DNA from: Trichobilharzia regenti
Taxonomy: Eukaryota; Platyhelminthes; Trematoda; Strigeidida; Schistosomatidae
Reading direction: 5' to 3'
DNA length: 64,000 nucleotides
NCBI GenBank assembly: GCA_944472135.2
Contig: OX235270.1
Location: forward strand, 41,850,352-41,914,351
Every line of letters starts with the position of its first letter. The first letter of the stretch is position 1. Of this stretch, positions 60,101-63,034 are shown in pieces. The position numbers and the translations under genes are program-made. Under the pieces are notes generated by a model that ran no database searches, was not told the DNA's origin, and saw only the letters and a program-made list of their open reading frames with translations.

Positions 60101-61493
60101 TTGATGAAGTTTAGCAATTTGAACTGATGCTATTTTGTACAAGTTTCTATGTTGAAAATTCAGTTCACTTCAATTAACTAACCGAATCACACATGCACGA
60201 GTATATATAACAAATAGAATTATCCCTTTAACACAAACCATTGTCTTCCATAAATTTTTACAGAAACTGTGCAGTTAAAAATTTATAAATATGATTTTAC
60301 GAATCCTAACATCAGGGAGACATAAATTTATGATATGTAAAAGTGTTCAGTGGACAGCCTTCACTATAGTTATAATTAATCATGGTTTATGCAGGCAAAA
60401 GTGGGTGGCCATGAGGAACATAAAGGCATACACTTCAGTTGATAGTATTGTTTTTTGTGTATGGAAATAAGAAGGAATGTTATTGTTACAGTGACTTTGT
60501 AACGAGGAGAATAATGTGAAAAACATAAAGTGAGGCTAAAATATCACTGACAGTGGTCATGATAGTTGTTATATATCACCAACAGAATACATATGGTGGA
60601 ATAATACCACACTATTCGAAGAATTCATGAATCGAAAGAGATAAGGTGATTTGGAGAGTAAAATACGGTGGTAAAAATGCTCAACTGCTATGTTGACTAA
60701 CATGCTGAATGCTGTTTCAATCATACACAGATTTATATTTGTGTATATGGCGAAATCGCTTTGAACTCGATAGATGACAGGAGAAATGTGTTAGTTTTCG
60801 CAGCCATTCTGCAGACTAGAATTAGAAAACTTTCACATTTTATTGGGGGCATTCGGTGAATAATTGCAAGCCCATAGGCAACAGTCTTCCACCAAGCTCT
60901 TAATTTATAGTTACTATCTTGAAAAAATTAGAAAATTTTAGCTTCGACTTCTTGCTAGATTTGACATCTTTTGCTTGGTGTTTCGAACTAGATGTACATT
61001 TCCTTACAAATACTTAAAATACAAATTTTTCAAGGTTATTTTTCTGGAGGTATACTCTCGCATCAAAATAAAGTACTAAAAACAAACTTCCGTAGTATGT
61101 CAGCCTACAACCAAACATTAGCCTTTCGAGTGGTAGGCAAACATTTCACCAATCAGTCACCCATGCGCATATCGTCCTATTCTGAGACTCTTCGGCAGTT
61201 TGCACCTATGATCCAATCGGAAATCGAACCCAGGCCCTTTGGGTTATGAGAGAATGCAGTTGATCATTCAGTTTCTAGGTTTCAAGGGTACTTAATCCAT
61301 AGATAGGAAAGAAATCAATCTTGTTCACTGATCCACTACAAACAAATTACTATGTAGATATTCAAATATGAAAGAGTACAAAAACAATGAACTTACGAGA
61401 ACGTTCATCGCAAAGGTAATAAGAGCTTCTTTCGTCATCAGGTATATCACTAGCTGATAATACATCTTTCACAATATCATCGAACTGATAATC
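6982..61493 (-). CDS. unc80: UNC80 homologue, C-terminal part, 20 exons (partial gene, 5' end outside window)
   Basis: Spliced gene read from high to low coordinates; exons are listed separately. The 20 exons total 4,713 nt, all with GT/AG borders, and all junction phases agree, giving 1,570 aa ending in TGA at 6982-6984. Conserved blocks match my recollection of animal UNC80 in the same order: IRDFYPFKR, LPSFPR, FLNVYNGTLILHAEDS, QFYVMHRTPFILQL, DFCYDDED, LLDTKSHM, LPVIDW and LWKFFDFLV (the human protein has, for example, DFCYGNED and LLDVKSHM). UNC80 is a very large cytosolic HEAT/ARM-like helical scaffold that, with UNC79 and FAM155, supports and localises the NALCN sodium-leak channel in neurons. 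Human UNC80 is about 3,250 aa, so this is roughly the last 40%. The final six exons encode a Ser/Thr-rich, probably disordered tail that is poorly conserved, as in other species. UNC79 was considered and does not share these blocks. No clear AATAAA was seen in the first few hundred bases past the stop. Confidence 0.93.
7416..8485 (-). other. unc80 intron, no other feature seen
   Basis: Last intron of the gene, AT-rich. No repeat or ORF I can support. Confidence 0.6.
8486..8679 (-). CDS. unc80: unc80 visible exon 19
   Basis: 194 nt, phase 2 in and phase 1 out; acceptor CTTAAG, donor GTAAGT. It encodes SEMKLAGNAHAFYKSLRTD, an Asn/Ser/Asp-rich stretch and an alanine run (VGPAAAAAIASSLYGSG). It is part of the disordered tail. 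Another AG a few tens of bases upstream (before CCTAAC) was rejected because it gives the wrong phase. Confidence 0.82.
9660..9880 (-). repeat. tRNA-derived SINE, diverged copy
   Basis: The minus strand carries a B-box-like GGGGTTCGACTCCC, then a body containing CGACCCCATCC and a tail GCTTGAAGCCTTAAGTTC. The body and tail parallel the copies at 27,885 and 52,711 (AACCCCATCCTGTAAAA and GCTTGAAGCCCTATGTTC). The A-box half is missing or degraded. Confidence 0.65.
10542..10602 (-). CDS. unc80: unc80 visible exon 18 (61-nt small exon)
   Basis: 61 nt, phase 1 in and phase 2 out; strong acceptor TTTTCCCACAG, donor GTGAGT. It encodes about 20 aa including ESLVRRSQKAGHRRTRT. It was recovered because exons 17 and 19 have incompatible phases (1 against 2), and this is the one candidate I found in the roughly 10-kb gap that joins them with good splice sites. 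The PLE at 10714 begins about 110 nt upstream of its acceptor. Confidence 0.78.
11444..12072 (-). pseudogene. PLE1 GIY-YIG endonuclease copy, inverted (left arm)
   Basis: The minus strand encodes LFLKNILAQNGYPTRFVEKN, then the GIY-YIG-like core CSCGARYIGRCMRVLSKRVREH and C-terminal PELCIQKKLVQPLQLPW. The reading frame continues upstream into the reverse complement of the RT region, which is an artefact of the junction at 12072/12073. It is a copy of the right-arm endonuclease without its own RT. Confidence 0.85.
12073..13080 (+). pseudogene. PLE1 reverse transcriptase, 5'-truncated and stop-interrupted
   Basis: Plus-strand PLE-type RT: IPRLYGLPKVHKPGLPLRPI (PLE signature YGLPKxHK), LSLDVESLFTNVPL (motif A), DGIAMGSPLDPLLGD (motif B), YVDDTFIVC (catalytic motif C) and KIPFLDVELTR. 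In-frame stops follow LRPILDM (TAA near 12330) and ELTRRND (TGA near 12934). The N-terminal part of the RT is missing: the sequence starts right at the inverted-arm junction. Confidence 0.9.
13081..13686 (+). pseudogene. PLE1 GIY-YIG endonuclease (right arm, RT-linked)
   Basis: Endonuclease C-terminal to the RT, starting EELLFLKNILAQNGYPTRF and holding CGARYIGRCMRV. The final residues after KKLVQ are cut off by the RTE insertion at 13687; the missing C-terminal codons and 3' UTR resume at 17445. An in-frame stop lies near 13079 at the RT-EN boundary. Confidence 0.88.
13687..17436 (-). mobile_element. RTE-type LINE, near full length (about 3.75 kb), nested in PLE1
   Basis: Flanked by a perfect 8-bp duplication AGTCCAAC at 13679-13686 and 17437-17444. 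Minus orientation. The 3' end is (CAGA)n at 13687-13700. It encodes an AP-like endonuclease followed by an RT (see next entry). The leading part 16857-17436 shows open frames rich in Ser/Thr/Pro with no recognised domain and reaches the endonuclease by a change of frame. It resembles the RTE elements described from schistosomes (SR2 type); the exact family is not proven. Confidence 0.9.
13871..16860 (-). pseudogene. RTE LINE endonuclease-reverse transcriptase ORF, one frameshift
   Basis: Endonuclease blocks in order: GALNVRTL, CVSETRI, SAYAPTD, GDFNAQVG, QIDHIAIS and DTDHALV. RT blocks: AAGPDGMTPEVFK, SLIIPIYKKGDK, NHRGISLTNIVSKVL, IFLDLKAAFDSVDREVLW, SGVRQGCPLSPFLFN, then LEYADDIVLLGEDADEM. 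The C-terminus carries LLYGCETWPLR and MRRLAVFDHRCLR-like text typical of RTE/BovB proteins. Near 14707 one base is missing relative to the copy at 56-57.6 kb, so the frame breaks just before the catalytic YADD. A small further deletion is likely around KLQRHVLRM, where the 56-kb copy has a longer spacing. Confidence 0.9.
18195..19058 (-). other. unc80 intron remainder, no other feature seen
   Basis: AT-rich intron sequence between PLE1 and exon 17, with no supported feature. The next two introns (19215-20399 and 20701-21660) are also empty as far as I can see. Confidence 0.55.
19059..19214 (-). CDS. unc80: unc80 visible exon 17
   Basis: 156 nt, phase 1 in and phase 1 out; acceptor CTTTTAG, donor GTAAGT. 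It encodes a Lys/Arg-rich tail segment including LDKQLRGRKSINQEFKQT. Human UNC80 also has a basic RGLRQLRRPLLSRQK-type patch in its tail, but I would not claim strict equivalence. Confidence 0.82.
20400..20700 (-). CDS. unc80: unc80 visible exon 16 (basic/Ser-rich tail)
   Basis: 301 nt, phase 0 in and phase 1 out; acceptor GTACAG, donor GTGAGT. It encodes a hydrophilic Arg/Lys/Ser/His-rich sequence such as SLHDSLRRLRSSDNTTSVSG. There is no residue-level match I can name, but UNC80 proteins have long variable tails here and phase and splice sites fit both neighbours. Confidence 0.82.
21991..22585 (-). mobile_element. Penelope-like element 2 (PLE2), endonuclease fragment with 41-nt inverted ends
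   Basis: Inserted inside the LTR with a 10-bp duplication GATCTGTTGC (21981-21990 and 22586-22595). Inverted 41-nt ends at 21992-22032 and 22520-22560 share GTGTTATTAGAAGACGGAGA. The minus strand encodes a GIY-YIG piece, CGHTYIGRSNRALHVRVGEH, and the C-terminus FKVIYKN, PPLCIQKQFVITLNLPW. There is no RT. A 25-nt non-inverted stretch (22561-22585) lies between the 5' inverted end and the duplication, as in PLE1. Confidence 0.87.
22183..22500 (-). pseudogene. PLE2 GIY-YIG endonuclease, N-terminally truncated
   Basis: 105 codons, starting close to the Y-I-G motif (HTYIGRSNRALHVRVGEH) and running to the natural C-terminus LNLPW plus stop. It lacks the linker and most of the cysteine-containing segment that precede the core in PLE1. 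Confidence 0.85.
22625..23174. other. unc80 intron, no feature seen
   Basis: Intron sequence between the LTR and the SINE; the ORFs here are short and unremarkable. Confidence 0.5.
23175..23347 (+). repeat. tRNA-derived SINE with CR1-type LINE tail
   Basis: The head GTGCGTCGGTGGCACAGTGG contains a pol III A box (TGGCACAGTGG). The B box GGTTCGAGCCC follows about 45 nt later. The 3' part (from about 23294) matches the last 50 nt of the LINE at 41250-42616: both contain GCTGAAAATTCCATACCTGT and then AAATAC, TGGAAT and AAGCT. The SINE therefore appears to have borrowed that LINE's 3' recognition tail. Confidence 0.85.
24241..24396 (-). CDS. unc80: unc80 visible exon 15
   Basis: 156 nt, 52 aa, phase 0 at both ends; acceptor TTACAG, donor GTATAG (a weak donor). 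It encodes EQAYQQIVNQKLIGLHLP then LRNLSNELQMINSDIK, aligning with human ARQHIADQLERRFIPRP and FNSELKILKEAV. Confidence 0.88.
24397..26095 (-). other. unc80 intron, no other feature seen
   Basis: About 1.7 kb of intron with a short TATATG-rich patch near 24,645-24,660. No supported repeat or gene. The following intron part (26295-27884) also holds nothing I recognise. Confidence 0.5.
26096..26294 (-). CDS. unc80: unc80 visible exon 14
   Basis: 199 nt, phase 2 in and phase 0 out; acceptor TAATAG, donor GTGAGT. It encodes GLKLILVAYTR (human ALKVILVCFER), then IQLWKFFDFLV and RPPLFVHLLPFIRFK, matching human LALWDFLDFIV and RIPIFVLLRPFIQCK. This is the last strongly helical conserved block. Confidence 0.95.
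27885..28107 (-). repeat. tRNA-derived SINE with RTE-like tail
   Basis: The minus strand starts GCGTCGGTGGCACACCGGTT (A box) and continues with B box GGGGTTCGATCCCC, a body with GGTAAAGAGGAAAGGTTGGG and ATGAGGCTGCCAACCCCATC, and a tail AGCTTGACGCCCTATGTTC. The same family occurs at 52711-52950, 31592-31636 and, more diverged, 9660-9880. Confidence 0.85.
28471..29158 (-). CDS. unc80: unc80 visible exon 13 (largest)
   Basis: 688 nt, phase 1 in and phase 2 out; acceptor TAATAG, donor GTGAGC. With the preceding codon it reads KDSPTLSRDNVFYALDVCIT (human KDSPWLEQPEVQLLLQTVIN). The rest is low-complexity: a run of six Gln near 29,015, Asn/Ser/Thr-rich stretches and Pro-rich patches, probably a disordered loop between helical repeats. 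Confidence 0.93.
29159..31566 (-). other. unc80 intron with simple repeats
   Basis: Long AT-rich intron. It holds a decayed Sm-alpha-like SINE piece (separate entry) and a GA microsatellite at about 30957-30982. Otherwise I see nothing. Confidence 0.55.
29935..30040 (-). repeat. Decayed hammerhead-type tRNA SINE (5' part only)
   Basis: The plus-strand text TGAATTCTAACTTCTGC near 30033-30049 matches the leader of the copy at 53253-53275 (TGAATTCTAACTTCTGCCAG). The adjacent minus strand has an A-box-like AGTGGCTGAATAACAGTG. No B box or ribozyme part is recognisable. Confidence 0.5.
31567..31650 (-). repeat. TA microsatellite with embedded SINE fragment
   Basis: (TA)n at 31567-31591, then a 45-nt piece of the RTE-tailed SINE body on the minus strand (GGTTGGGCATGAGGCTGCCA, 31600-31630), then a second (TA)n. 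It lies just downstream, in transcript terms, of the exon 12 donor at 31667-31668. Confidence 0.8.
31669..31822 (-). CDS. unc80: unc80 visible exon 12
   Basis: 154 nt, phase 0 in and phase 1 out; acceptor TTTTAG, donor GTGATT (a weak donor). It encodes LLEGGFQTLVIYLNNLILPL and RGCAGRK, matching the human MLLNLLIPFVLTVGSGSK region. A TA microsatellite and a SINE fragment lie within about 30-100 nt downstream of the donor. Confidence 0.88.
32685..32812 (-). repeat. Hammerhead-type tRNA SINE (Sm-alpha-like), decayed copy
   Basis: The minus strand has tRNA-like GTCCGAATGGTTAACACGG, then CTGAAGA (32722-32728), a stem II region, GAAA (32703-32706) and CAGCTGTC ending near 32694. These are the parts of a hammerhead core (CUGANGA, GAAA, GUC) in the right order and spacing. 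Stem I no longer pairs. Confidence 0.65.
33390..33625 (+). mobile_element. RTE LINE 3' UTR fragment, 5'-truncated
   Basis: Reverse complement of the 3' end of the RTE element at 13687 and of the one at 56203. It contains CACATATGTGCAAAGTTCTA and ends GTCGAAAACAGACAGACAG, the same (CAGA)n tail. No coding part is left. Confidence 0.88.
33637..34743 (-). other. unc80 intron, no feature seen
   Basis: AT-rich intron sequence upstream of exon 12, bordering exon 11. Nothing else is supported here. The neighbouring introns 35119-36341 and 36438-38016 look equally plain. Confidence 0.5.
34744..35118 (-). CDS. unc80: unc80 visible exon 11
   Basis: 375 nt, 125 aa, phase 0 at both ends; acceptor ATTTTAG, donor GTAAGT. 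It starts ILIETLKKAIVFDISGCAS (compare human LINVCVNLVMGVVGPSS), passes through a hydrophilic Ser/His/Pro-rich insert, and ends FAAEVIRLLSLFSQILG (human FSTAVVRLVALQIQALK). The insert is longer than in my recollection of vertebrate UNC80. Confidence 0.9.
36342..36437 (-). CDS. unc80: unc80 visible exon 10
   Basis: 96 nt, 32 aa, phase 0 at both ends; acceptor TTATAG, donor GTAAGT. It encodes AIHHWDEIVKLIRSVYCVL, aligning with human VEWEPASNLIEGVCLTL. Too short for a convincing stand-alone ORF; it rests on splice sites, phase and position. Confidence 0.87.
38017..38229 (-). CDS. unc80: unc80 visible exon 9
   Basis: 213 nt, 71 aa, phase 0 at both ends; acceptor CTTACAG, donor GTAAGT. It begins RLADIAQSMLKH and contains ALQRYFLDVLPVIDW, matching human RLAEIAHSLLK and GLRRYIMEMLPITDW. 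Confidence 0.95.
38424..39150 (+). pseudogene. Second RTE-type LINE, 3' end, frame-broken
   Basis: Pieces in different frames give YLGSIVSTTG-like text, then DIKARN and RQAFITLTK, then NNIRIFNSNVKSVLL, RKWRWIG and KSWQKTEGN, all typical of the C-terminal region of RTE/BovB proteins. The 3' end reads GCCCTATGTTCCTCTAGGAA and then an ATAATA-rich tail. It is a different subfamily from the RTE at 13687. Confidence 0.82.
39151..40051 (-). other. unc80 intron, no feature seen
   Basis: Intron sequence between the RTE fragment and exon 8; no supported feature. The same holds for 40518-41249. Confidence 0.5.
40052..40517 (-). CDS. unc80: unc80 visible exon 8
   Basis: 466 nt, phase 2 in and phase 0 out; acceptor ATTCAG, donor GTGAGT. 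The first two thirds are Ser/Thr/Lys-rich and variable. The end is conserved: REAVLQLACEFLSTCSGRL (human RESLLNICTEFYKHCGPRL), then LLDTKSHM (human LLDVKSHM). Confidence 0.94.
41250..42616 (+). pseudogene. CR1-type LINE, 5'-truncated, with ATT-repeat tail
   Basis: Plus-strand RT: NAFLDYASAFDSVPRSLLL (motif A), LAGVPQGAVLSPILFSFFL (motif B region), KYADDFSVS (catalytic YADD) and SNRLKLNPSKCQVVNF. A frameshift follows near 41700. Later frames give the C-terminal region (MSCKKLAYTILSDPEHPLY). The 3' UTR ends GGAATAAAGCTATTATTATT, a microsatellite-like end usual for CR1-group elements. It resembles schistosome SR1-type elements. Its last 50 nt are shared with the SINE at 23175. Confidence 0.87.
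43205..44263 (+). pseudogene. PLE3 RT remnant and GIY-YIG endonuclease
   Basis: RT: YEQIKATPMG followed by an in-frame stop and PISGLIAEAVMQRLE; then IWVRYVDDTFVIIKRNDLE with a further stop; then DNKIPFF with a one-base shift before DVLIRRTNTGN. The endonuclease (43649-44263) is intact: KKNGYPQNFIKK, CNKHYIGQSGRPLRIRIQEH, HFDWEKVKILDRGNTKSAVR and a C-terminal ...EALEAWYSNE-type helix. The N-terminal RT half is absent. Confidence 0.9.
44405..44445 (+). ncRNA. Hammerhead-like core at PLE3 3' end
   Basis: CTGAAGA at 44409-44415, hairpin TCGTC/GACGA (44418-44422 with 44429-44433), then GAAA at 44435-44438. Stem III and a cleavage triplet could not be placed convincingly, so only the CUGANGA-stem II-GAAA part is supported. 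Confidence 0.45.
44485..44953. other. Intron sequence, no feature seen
   Basis: Short spacer between PLE3 and the LTR; nothing supported. Confidence 0.5.
44954..45289 (+). mobile_element. Solo-type LTR
   Basis: Begins TGTAGTGAGAGCAGGC and ends TGTTGTTACA, so it has TG...CA ends over 336 bp. It shares GAAAATATGAACAAGACTGA, a TATA-like region and AATAAA with the LTR at 21665. Flanking tetramers (GTAT and TTAT) match at three of four bases. No adjacent coding part was seen. Confidence 0.78.
45655..45815 (-). CDS. unc80: unc80 visible exon 7
   Basis: 161 nt, phase 0 in and phase 2 out; acceptor CCTAG, donor GTGTGT. It encodes VILQALLPLILKDLPYIC, then an acidic stretch and KKAELTAIQKISVAIRQL. 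It corresponds to human VLEALVPCYLQKLKR and ATAALATSLQALLYSVEVL. Confidence 0.9.
45816..46867 (-). other. unc80 intron, no feature seen
   Basis: AT-rich intron; nothing supported until the RTE fragment. Confidence 0.5.
46868..47355 (+). pseudogene. RTE-type LINE 3' end, second copy of the 38-kb subfamily
   Basis: Nearly identical to 38650-39150 (for example TGTGAAGTCAGTGCTACTTT, then GATGGCCGGCCAGAAAAGAT and GCAGGAACCGATTGTCAAAC) and same orientation. It is more strongly 5'-truncated and has a small internal deletion near 47215 relative to the other copy. It ends in AGGAATTAAAGGATATAATA. Confidence 0.85.
47539..47649 (-). CDS. unc80: unc80 visible exon 6
   Basis: 111 nt, 37 aa, phase 0 at both ends; acceptor CTAAG, donor GTAAGT. 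It encodes DFCYDDEDANWSILEVINLC then VIVYAPDSYRARQML, almost residue for residue the human block beginning DFCYGNEDLTFSISEAIKLC and VVAYAPESFRSLQML. This exon is among the clearest identifiers of the gene. Confidence 0.96.
48340..48600 (+). repeat. Hammerhead-type tRNA SINE (Sm-alpha-like), best preserved copy
   Basis: Order: leader GGCAGAAGTTAGAATTC; tRNA-like part with A box TGGCTTAATGG and B box GGTTCGAATCC; hammerhead-like segment 48457-48502; then a tail (TCCAATGGTTCTCTAACT). In the ribozyme part, stem I is GTACTG/CAGTAC (48457-48462 with 48497-48502), the CUGANGA box is CCGAAGA, GAAA is at 48485-48488, and GTC ends at 48496, just before the predicted cleavage site. Schistosome Sm-alpha SINEs are known to carry hammerheads of this layout. 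Confidence 0.8.
48601..50769. other. unc80 intron, no supported feature
   Basis: About 2.2 kb without a recognisable gene. A weak tRNA-like string (TTCAGCGGTAATTTCTC near 49293) may be an old SINE head, too decayed to call. Confidence 0.45.
50770..51413 (-). pseudogene. PLE4 GIY-YIG endonuclease, inverted
   Basis: The minus strand reads LDEELNNIKRLLSENGYPEK, then LFLQMQFLGDNTSEIL, then the GIY-YIG core SSCGASYIRRTVRRVSCRIS, in which the usual glycine after Y-I is replaced by arginine (YIRR instead of YIGR), and a C-terminus with NKPYLRIQKA. It is from the same PLE lineage as PLE1 but clearly diverged. Confidence 0.85.
51418..51857 (+). pseudogene. PLE4 RT C-terminal part
   Basis: The plus strand begins at the catalytic motif: FYCWYIDDTFLIMKNEKEA, then SIPFLDVFMTRKEN, RSVYRKPTSTGQYTHFLSF and RNLIKCLVHRARAICSDECL. 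All RT motifs upstream of motif C are missing. After about FEMKSS the sequence no longer follows PLE1. Confidence 0.87.
52711..52950 (+). repeat. tRNA-derived SINE with RTE-like tail, well preserved
   Basis: Head GTGCGTCGGTGGCATAGCGG (A box), B box GGGGTTCGATCCCC, body GGTAAAGAGGAAAGGTTGGG and AACCCCATCCTGTAAAATAA, tail TTGAAGCCCTATGTTCCACT. The tail resembles the 3' end of the RTE fragments at 39,110 and 47,310 (TGAAGCCCTATGTTCCTCT). It ends in an A-rich string. Confidence 0.87.
53085..53300 (-). repeat. Hammerhead-type tRNA SINE (Sm-alpha-like), minus copy
   Basis: The minus strand has leader GGCAGAAGTTAGAATTCA, A box AGTGGCTCAATGG, B box GGTTCGAACCC and a hammerhead-like segment at 53124-53169. 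Stem I is GTACTG/CAGTAC, the core box is ATGAAGA, stem II is GTCC/GGAC, then GAAA and CAACTATC. One core position differs from the copy at 48457, so the two copies carry different point mutations. Confidence 0.8.
53346..53455 (+). repeat. 3' half of a hammerhead-type SINE, plus strand
   Basis: Starts at the sequence following the ribozyme cleavage site (TGTACTCCCAGGTTTTCCAG) and continues CTAACTGATGTCAGCTCATG and GGTGAAATCCTGCATAGAAT, matching 48500-48580. It stands about 45 nt from the minus copy at 53085-53300, in opposite orientation. Confidence 0.75.
53833..53940 (-). CDS. unc80: unc80 visible exon 5
   Basis: 108 nt, 36 aa, phase 0 at both ends; acceptor TTATAG, donor GTAAGT. It encodes LYRLLRVIS, then LRILELCNIQKPLEAL, matching human LFDLLQSLE and ILDILELVKAEKPLKSL. 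It is short and has no ATG-initiated ORF of its own; it was found by following phase and homology from exon 4 to exon 6. Confidence 0.9.
53941..54839 (-). other. unc80 intron with TA microsatellite
   Basis: Contains (TA)n at about 54149-54183. No other feature is supported. Confidence 0.6.
54840..55079 (-). CDS. unc80: unc80 visible exon 4
   Basis: 240 nt, 80 aa, phase 0 at both ends; acceptor TTTTTAG before TGTTGTTAC, donor GTGAGT. It encodes FSTTGYTGVVPTMIRVY (human FSLSGYQWILPTMLQVY) and QFYVMHRTPFILQLLGSIA (human QFYILHRKPFVLQLFASVA). A second AG 38 nt downstream was rejected because it breaks the phase from exon 3. Confidence 0.95.
55610..55912 (-). CDS. unc80: unc80 visible exon 3
   Basis: 303 nt, 101 aa, phase 0 at both ends; acceptor TTTCAG, donor GTCAGT. 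Among the strongest UNC80 blocks: LPSFPRKALESDFSL (human LPSFPRSAIDAEFSL), then LDTVHKLSWCHLL, then FLNVYNGTLILHAEDS (human FLNVFNGALILHPEDS). It is predicted to be alpha-helical repeat sequence. Confidence 0.95.
56203..57645 (-). pseudogene. RTE-type LINE, 5'-truncated copy of the 13.7-kb subfamily
   Basis: The 3' end (CAGA)n is at 56201-56216, then a 3' UTR very similar to 13700-13950. Minus-strand RT from about 57640 downwards: VIIFLDLKAAFDSVDREVLW, SGVRQGCLLSPFLFN, LEYADDIVLLGEDADEM and YLGSTIS, then C-terminal KLHKLRWLGHVLRMPSHRLP. The YADD region is intact here, where the 13.7-kb copy is shifted, but the copy has other shifts near 57010 and 56740. Its 5' truncation is at about 57645. 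Confidence 0.9.
57650..58922 (-). other. unc80 intron, no feature seen
   Basis: Intron sequence; nothing supported. The next intron (59123-61139), about 2 kb, is equally plain. Confidence 0.5.
58923..59122 (-). CDS. unc80: unc80 visible exon 2
   Basis: 200 nt, phase 1 in and phase 0 out; acceptor TTGCAG, donor GTGGGT. It encodes YIRDFYPFKR (human YVRDIYPFRR) and later EIGKVFFTLSVLKCTPTAQ (human EVGRVLFLISLTQKIPTAH). An earlier in-frame GTAAGG inside the exon was rejected as donor, because the extended version keeps the conserved block and the phase to exon 3. Confidence 0.92.
61140..61270 (-). repeat. Hammerhead-type tRNA SINE, decayed minus copy
   Basis: The minus strand has B box GGGTTCGATTTCC, then CTGCCGAAGAGTCTCAGAAT followed by AGGACGATATGC. 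The GAAA box has become GATA and the cleavage-site GTC is not clear. Same layout as 48457-48502. Confidence 0.6.
61397..61493 (-). CDS. unc80: unc80 visible exon 1 (most 5')
   Basis: 97 nt, read in phase 0 and ending in phase 1. The acceptor TTTTAG precedes GATTATCAG; the donor is GTAAGT. It encodes 32 aa starting DYQFDDIVKD and ending LCDERS, matching the UNC80 segment where human reads QFEALLKECLEFF and YFLMDKR. It is the first exon of the gene visible; 61494-64000 belongs to the upstream intron. Confidence 0.88.
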
Positions 61494-62258
61494 CTAAAAT
61501 ATATGTTAAAAGAAATAAAAAATAAATTAAACATTGTGGTCTAATGGACAAGAAAGGAAAATGAAGCTAAAAAAGATTTGGATTAAGCTGAGTCAAAATA
61601 TTTTTCATACTTTGGGTGTTTAGTTTCTTAATGACGGTAAAAGTTTCTGTTTCTGTTTATGTAAATGCTAGATTATTAATTGTTTTGTATTCATATCCTT
61701 TGTTCCACAAATGTATCCTTTGTGTTGAACTAATTTCGGAAGTATGTTACATATTTTCGCATGACTTATGTTACTTCTGAGCTGTTAGCAGATGATGAAA
61801 AGCTATGATATAAAGAACATGAACTCTTTATGTTGTGCAAATATGTTCAAAGCTTTTAAAGACTGTTAGAATAGTATGTGATGTGCTATGTAATTAAAAG
61901 ACGATGGGGGCGAATGTTTGTAGATTATTCTGATTTCATTTTTCTAAAAATCGTTTTCCTAGTTATGGCATGGGATATCGTTGCAAGTCCATGCATAACG
62001 ATGACAAATATGAAATGTTATCTACATTTATATTAGTAAAAAGTTTGAGCATTGTGGATTAAATCAAATAAAGTGTAATTACATTTCAATAGTTTATACA
62101 CAAGCAATAAAACAACTCCAACAGTGGTGTGAACACGAGCAGTAATTTTGCTCAAAATATTACCAATAACAAAACTTATCATTGTGTGTAAACTATTGAA
62201 ATATAATTATACTTTATTTATCTACATTTGTAAAAAAGTATATTTGTAAAATCTCGGT

Positions 62259-62316
62259 GACATTGAAATGAGTAATTCCAACGTTTCGTTCGGAAATCTG
62301 GTCCGAACTTCTTCAG
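62259..62316 (-). ncRNA. Hammerhead-ribozyme-like core, PLE5 left arm
   Basis: Minus strand: CTGAAGA (CUGANGA box, 62310-62316), stem II GTTCGG/CCGAAC, GAAA (62284-62287), stem III CGTTGGAAT paired with ATTTCAATG (9 bp with two G-U pairs), then GTC (62259-62261), the expected cleavage triplet. Stem I pairing is poor (C against A at the first position), so activity is doubtful. PLE terminal repeats are known to carry hammerheads. Confidence 0.6.
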
Positions 62317-62976
62317 GGAAATTAATCGAAATTATCAACATAACAGAGGTGTATATATAAAAGGAACATTTCTTTTTCTAAAAACTTTGTCCAATCATGA
62401 GTCATAAAACAAGTATTAACAAGTATAGTAAACAAAATTGTATGAGTTGTGATCAAAATTTGACCTCGAACTTACAAATATTTGTCTACCTTTGTTAAAC
62501 ACTTAAAAAAAAACAGTGTGTATGTGTGTGTGTGTGTGCGGGTAGACAGTTGTAAAACAATTTCTTAACGTCTCCATAAGTAGATATAGACAGTCGGGAA
62601 CTTTGACCAAGTATTATTAGTTAGTGATACATATCCATTCTTATTTATTAATCAGCATTTCCCATGCATCAGCTAACATCATACCTTCATGTCTGTTCAA
62701 ACTGTTCGTAGCTAGAATTTTATGATTAGACGTATATTCAAAATTATGGTGTTTAGAATTAGAGTTTAATTTAAGCACCCTGTCGAACTTATTGCTTTGT
62801 CTTCTTTCTGAATATTAAGCTGCTTTATTCCACCTACTGGAGTTGTCAGGCGACTCGACAGCTACGGATTTAGGATACGCATTCACTCTCCGTTTTCTGC
62901 AACAAAGTTTTCAAAAACAAGAGATGTTCCTTTTATATATACACCTCTGTTATGTTGATAATTTCGATTAATTTCC

Positions 62977-63034
62977 CTGAAGAAGTTCGGAGCAGATTGA
63001 CGAACGAAACGTTGGAATTGCTCATTTCAATATC
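62977..63034 (+). ncRNA. Hammerhead-ribozyme-like core, PLE5 right arm (diverged)
   Basis: Plus strand: CTGAAGA (62977-62983), stem II GTTCG/CGAAC, GAAA (63006-63009), stem III CGTTGGAAT/ATTTCAATA with the closing pair lost, then ATC at the cleavage position. It is an inverted, more decayed copy of the left-arm core. Confidence 0.5.

Noticed and set aside
6982..61493. UNC79 as the identity of the host gene
   Set aside because: UNC79 is also a NALCN scaffold, but the blocks seen (IRDFYPFKR, LPSFPR, DFCYDDED, LLDTKSHM, LWKFFDFLV) match UNC80 in order, and I recall none of them in UNC79.
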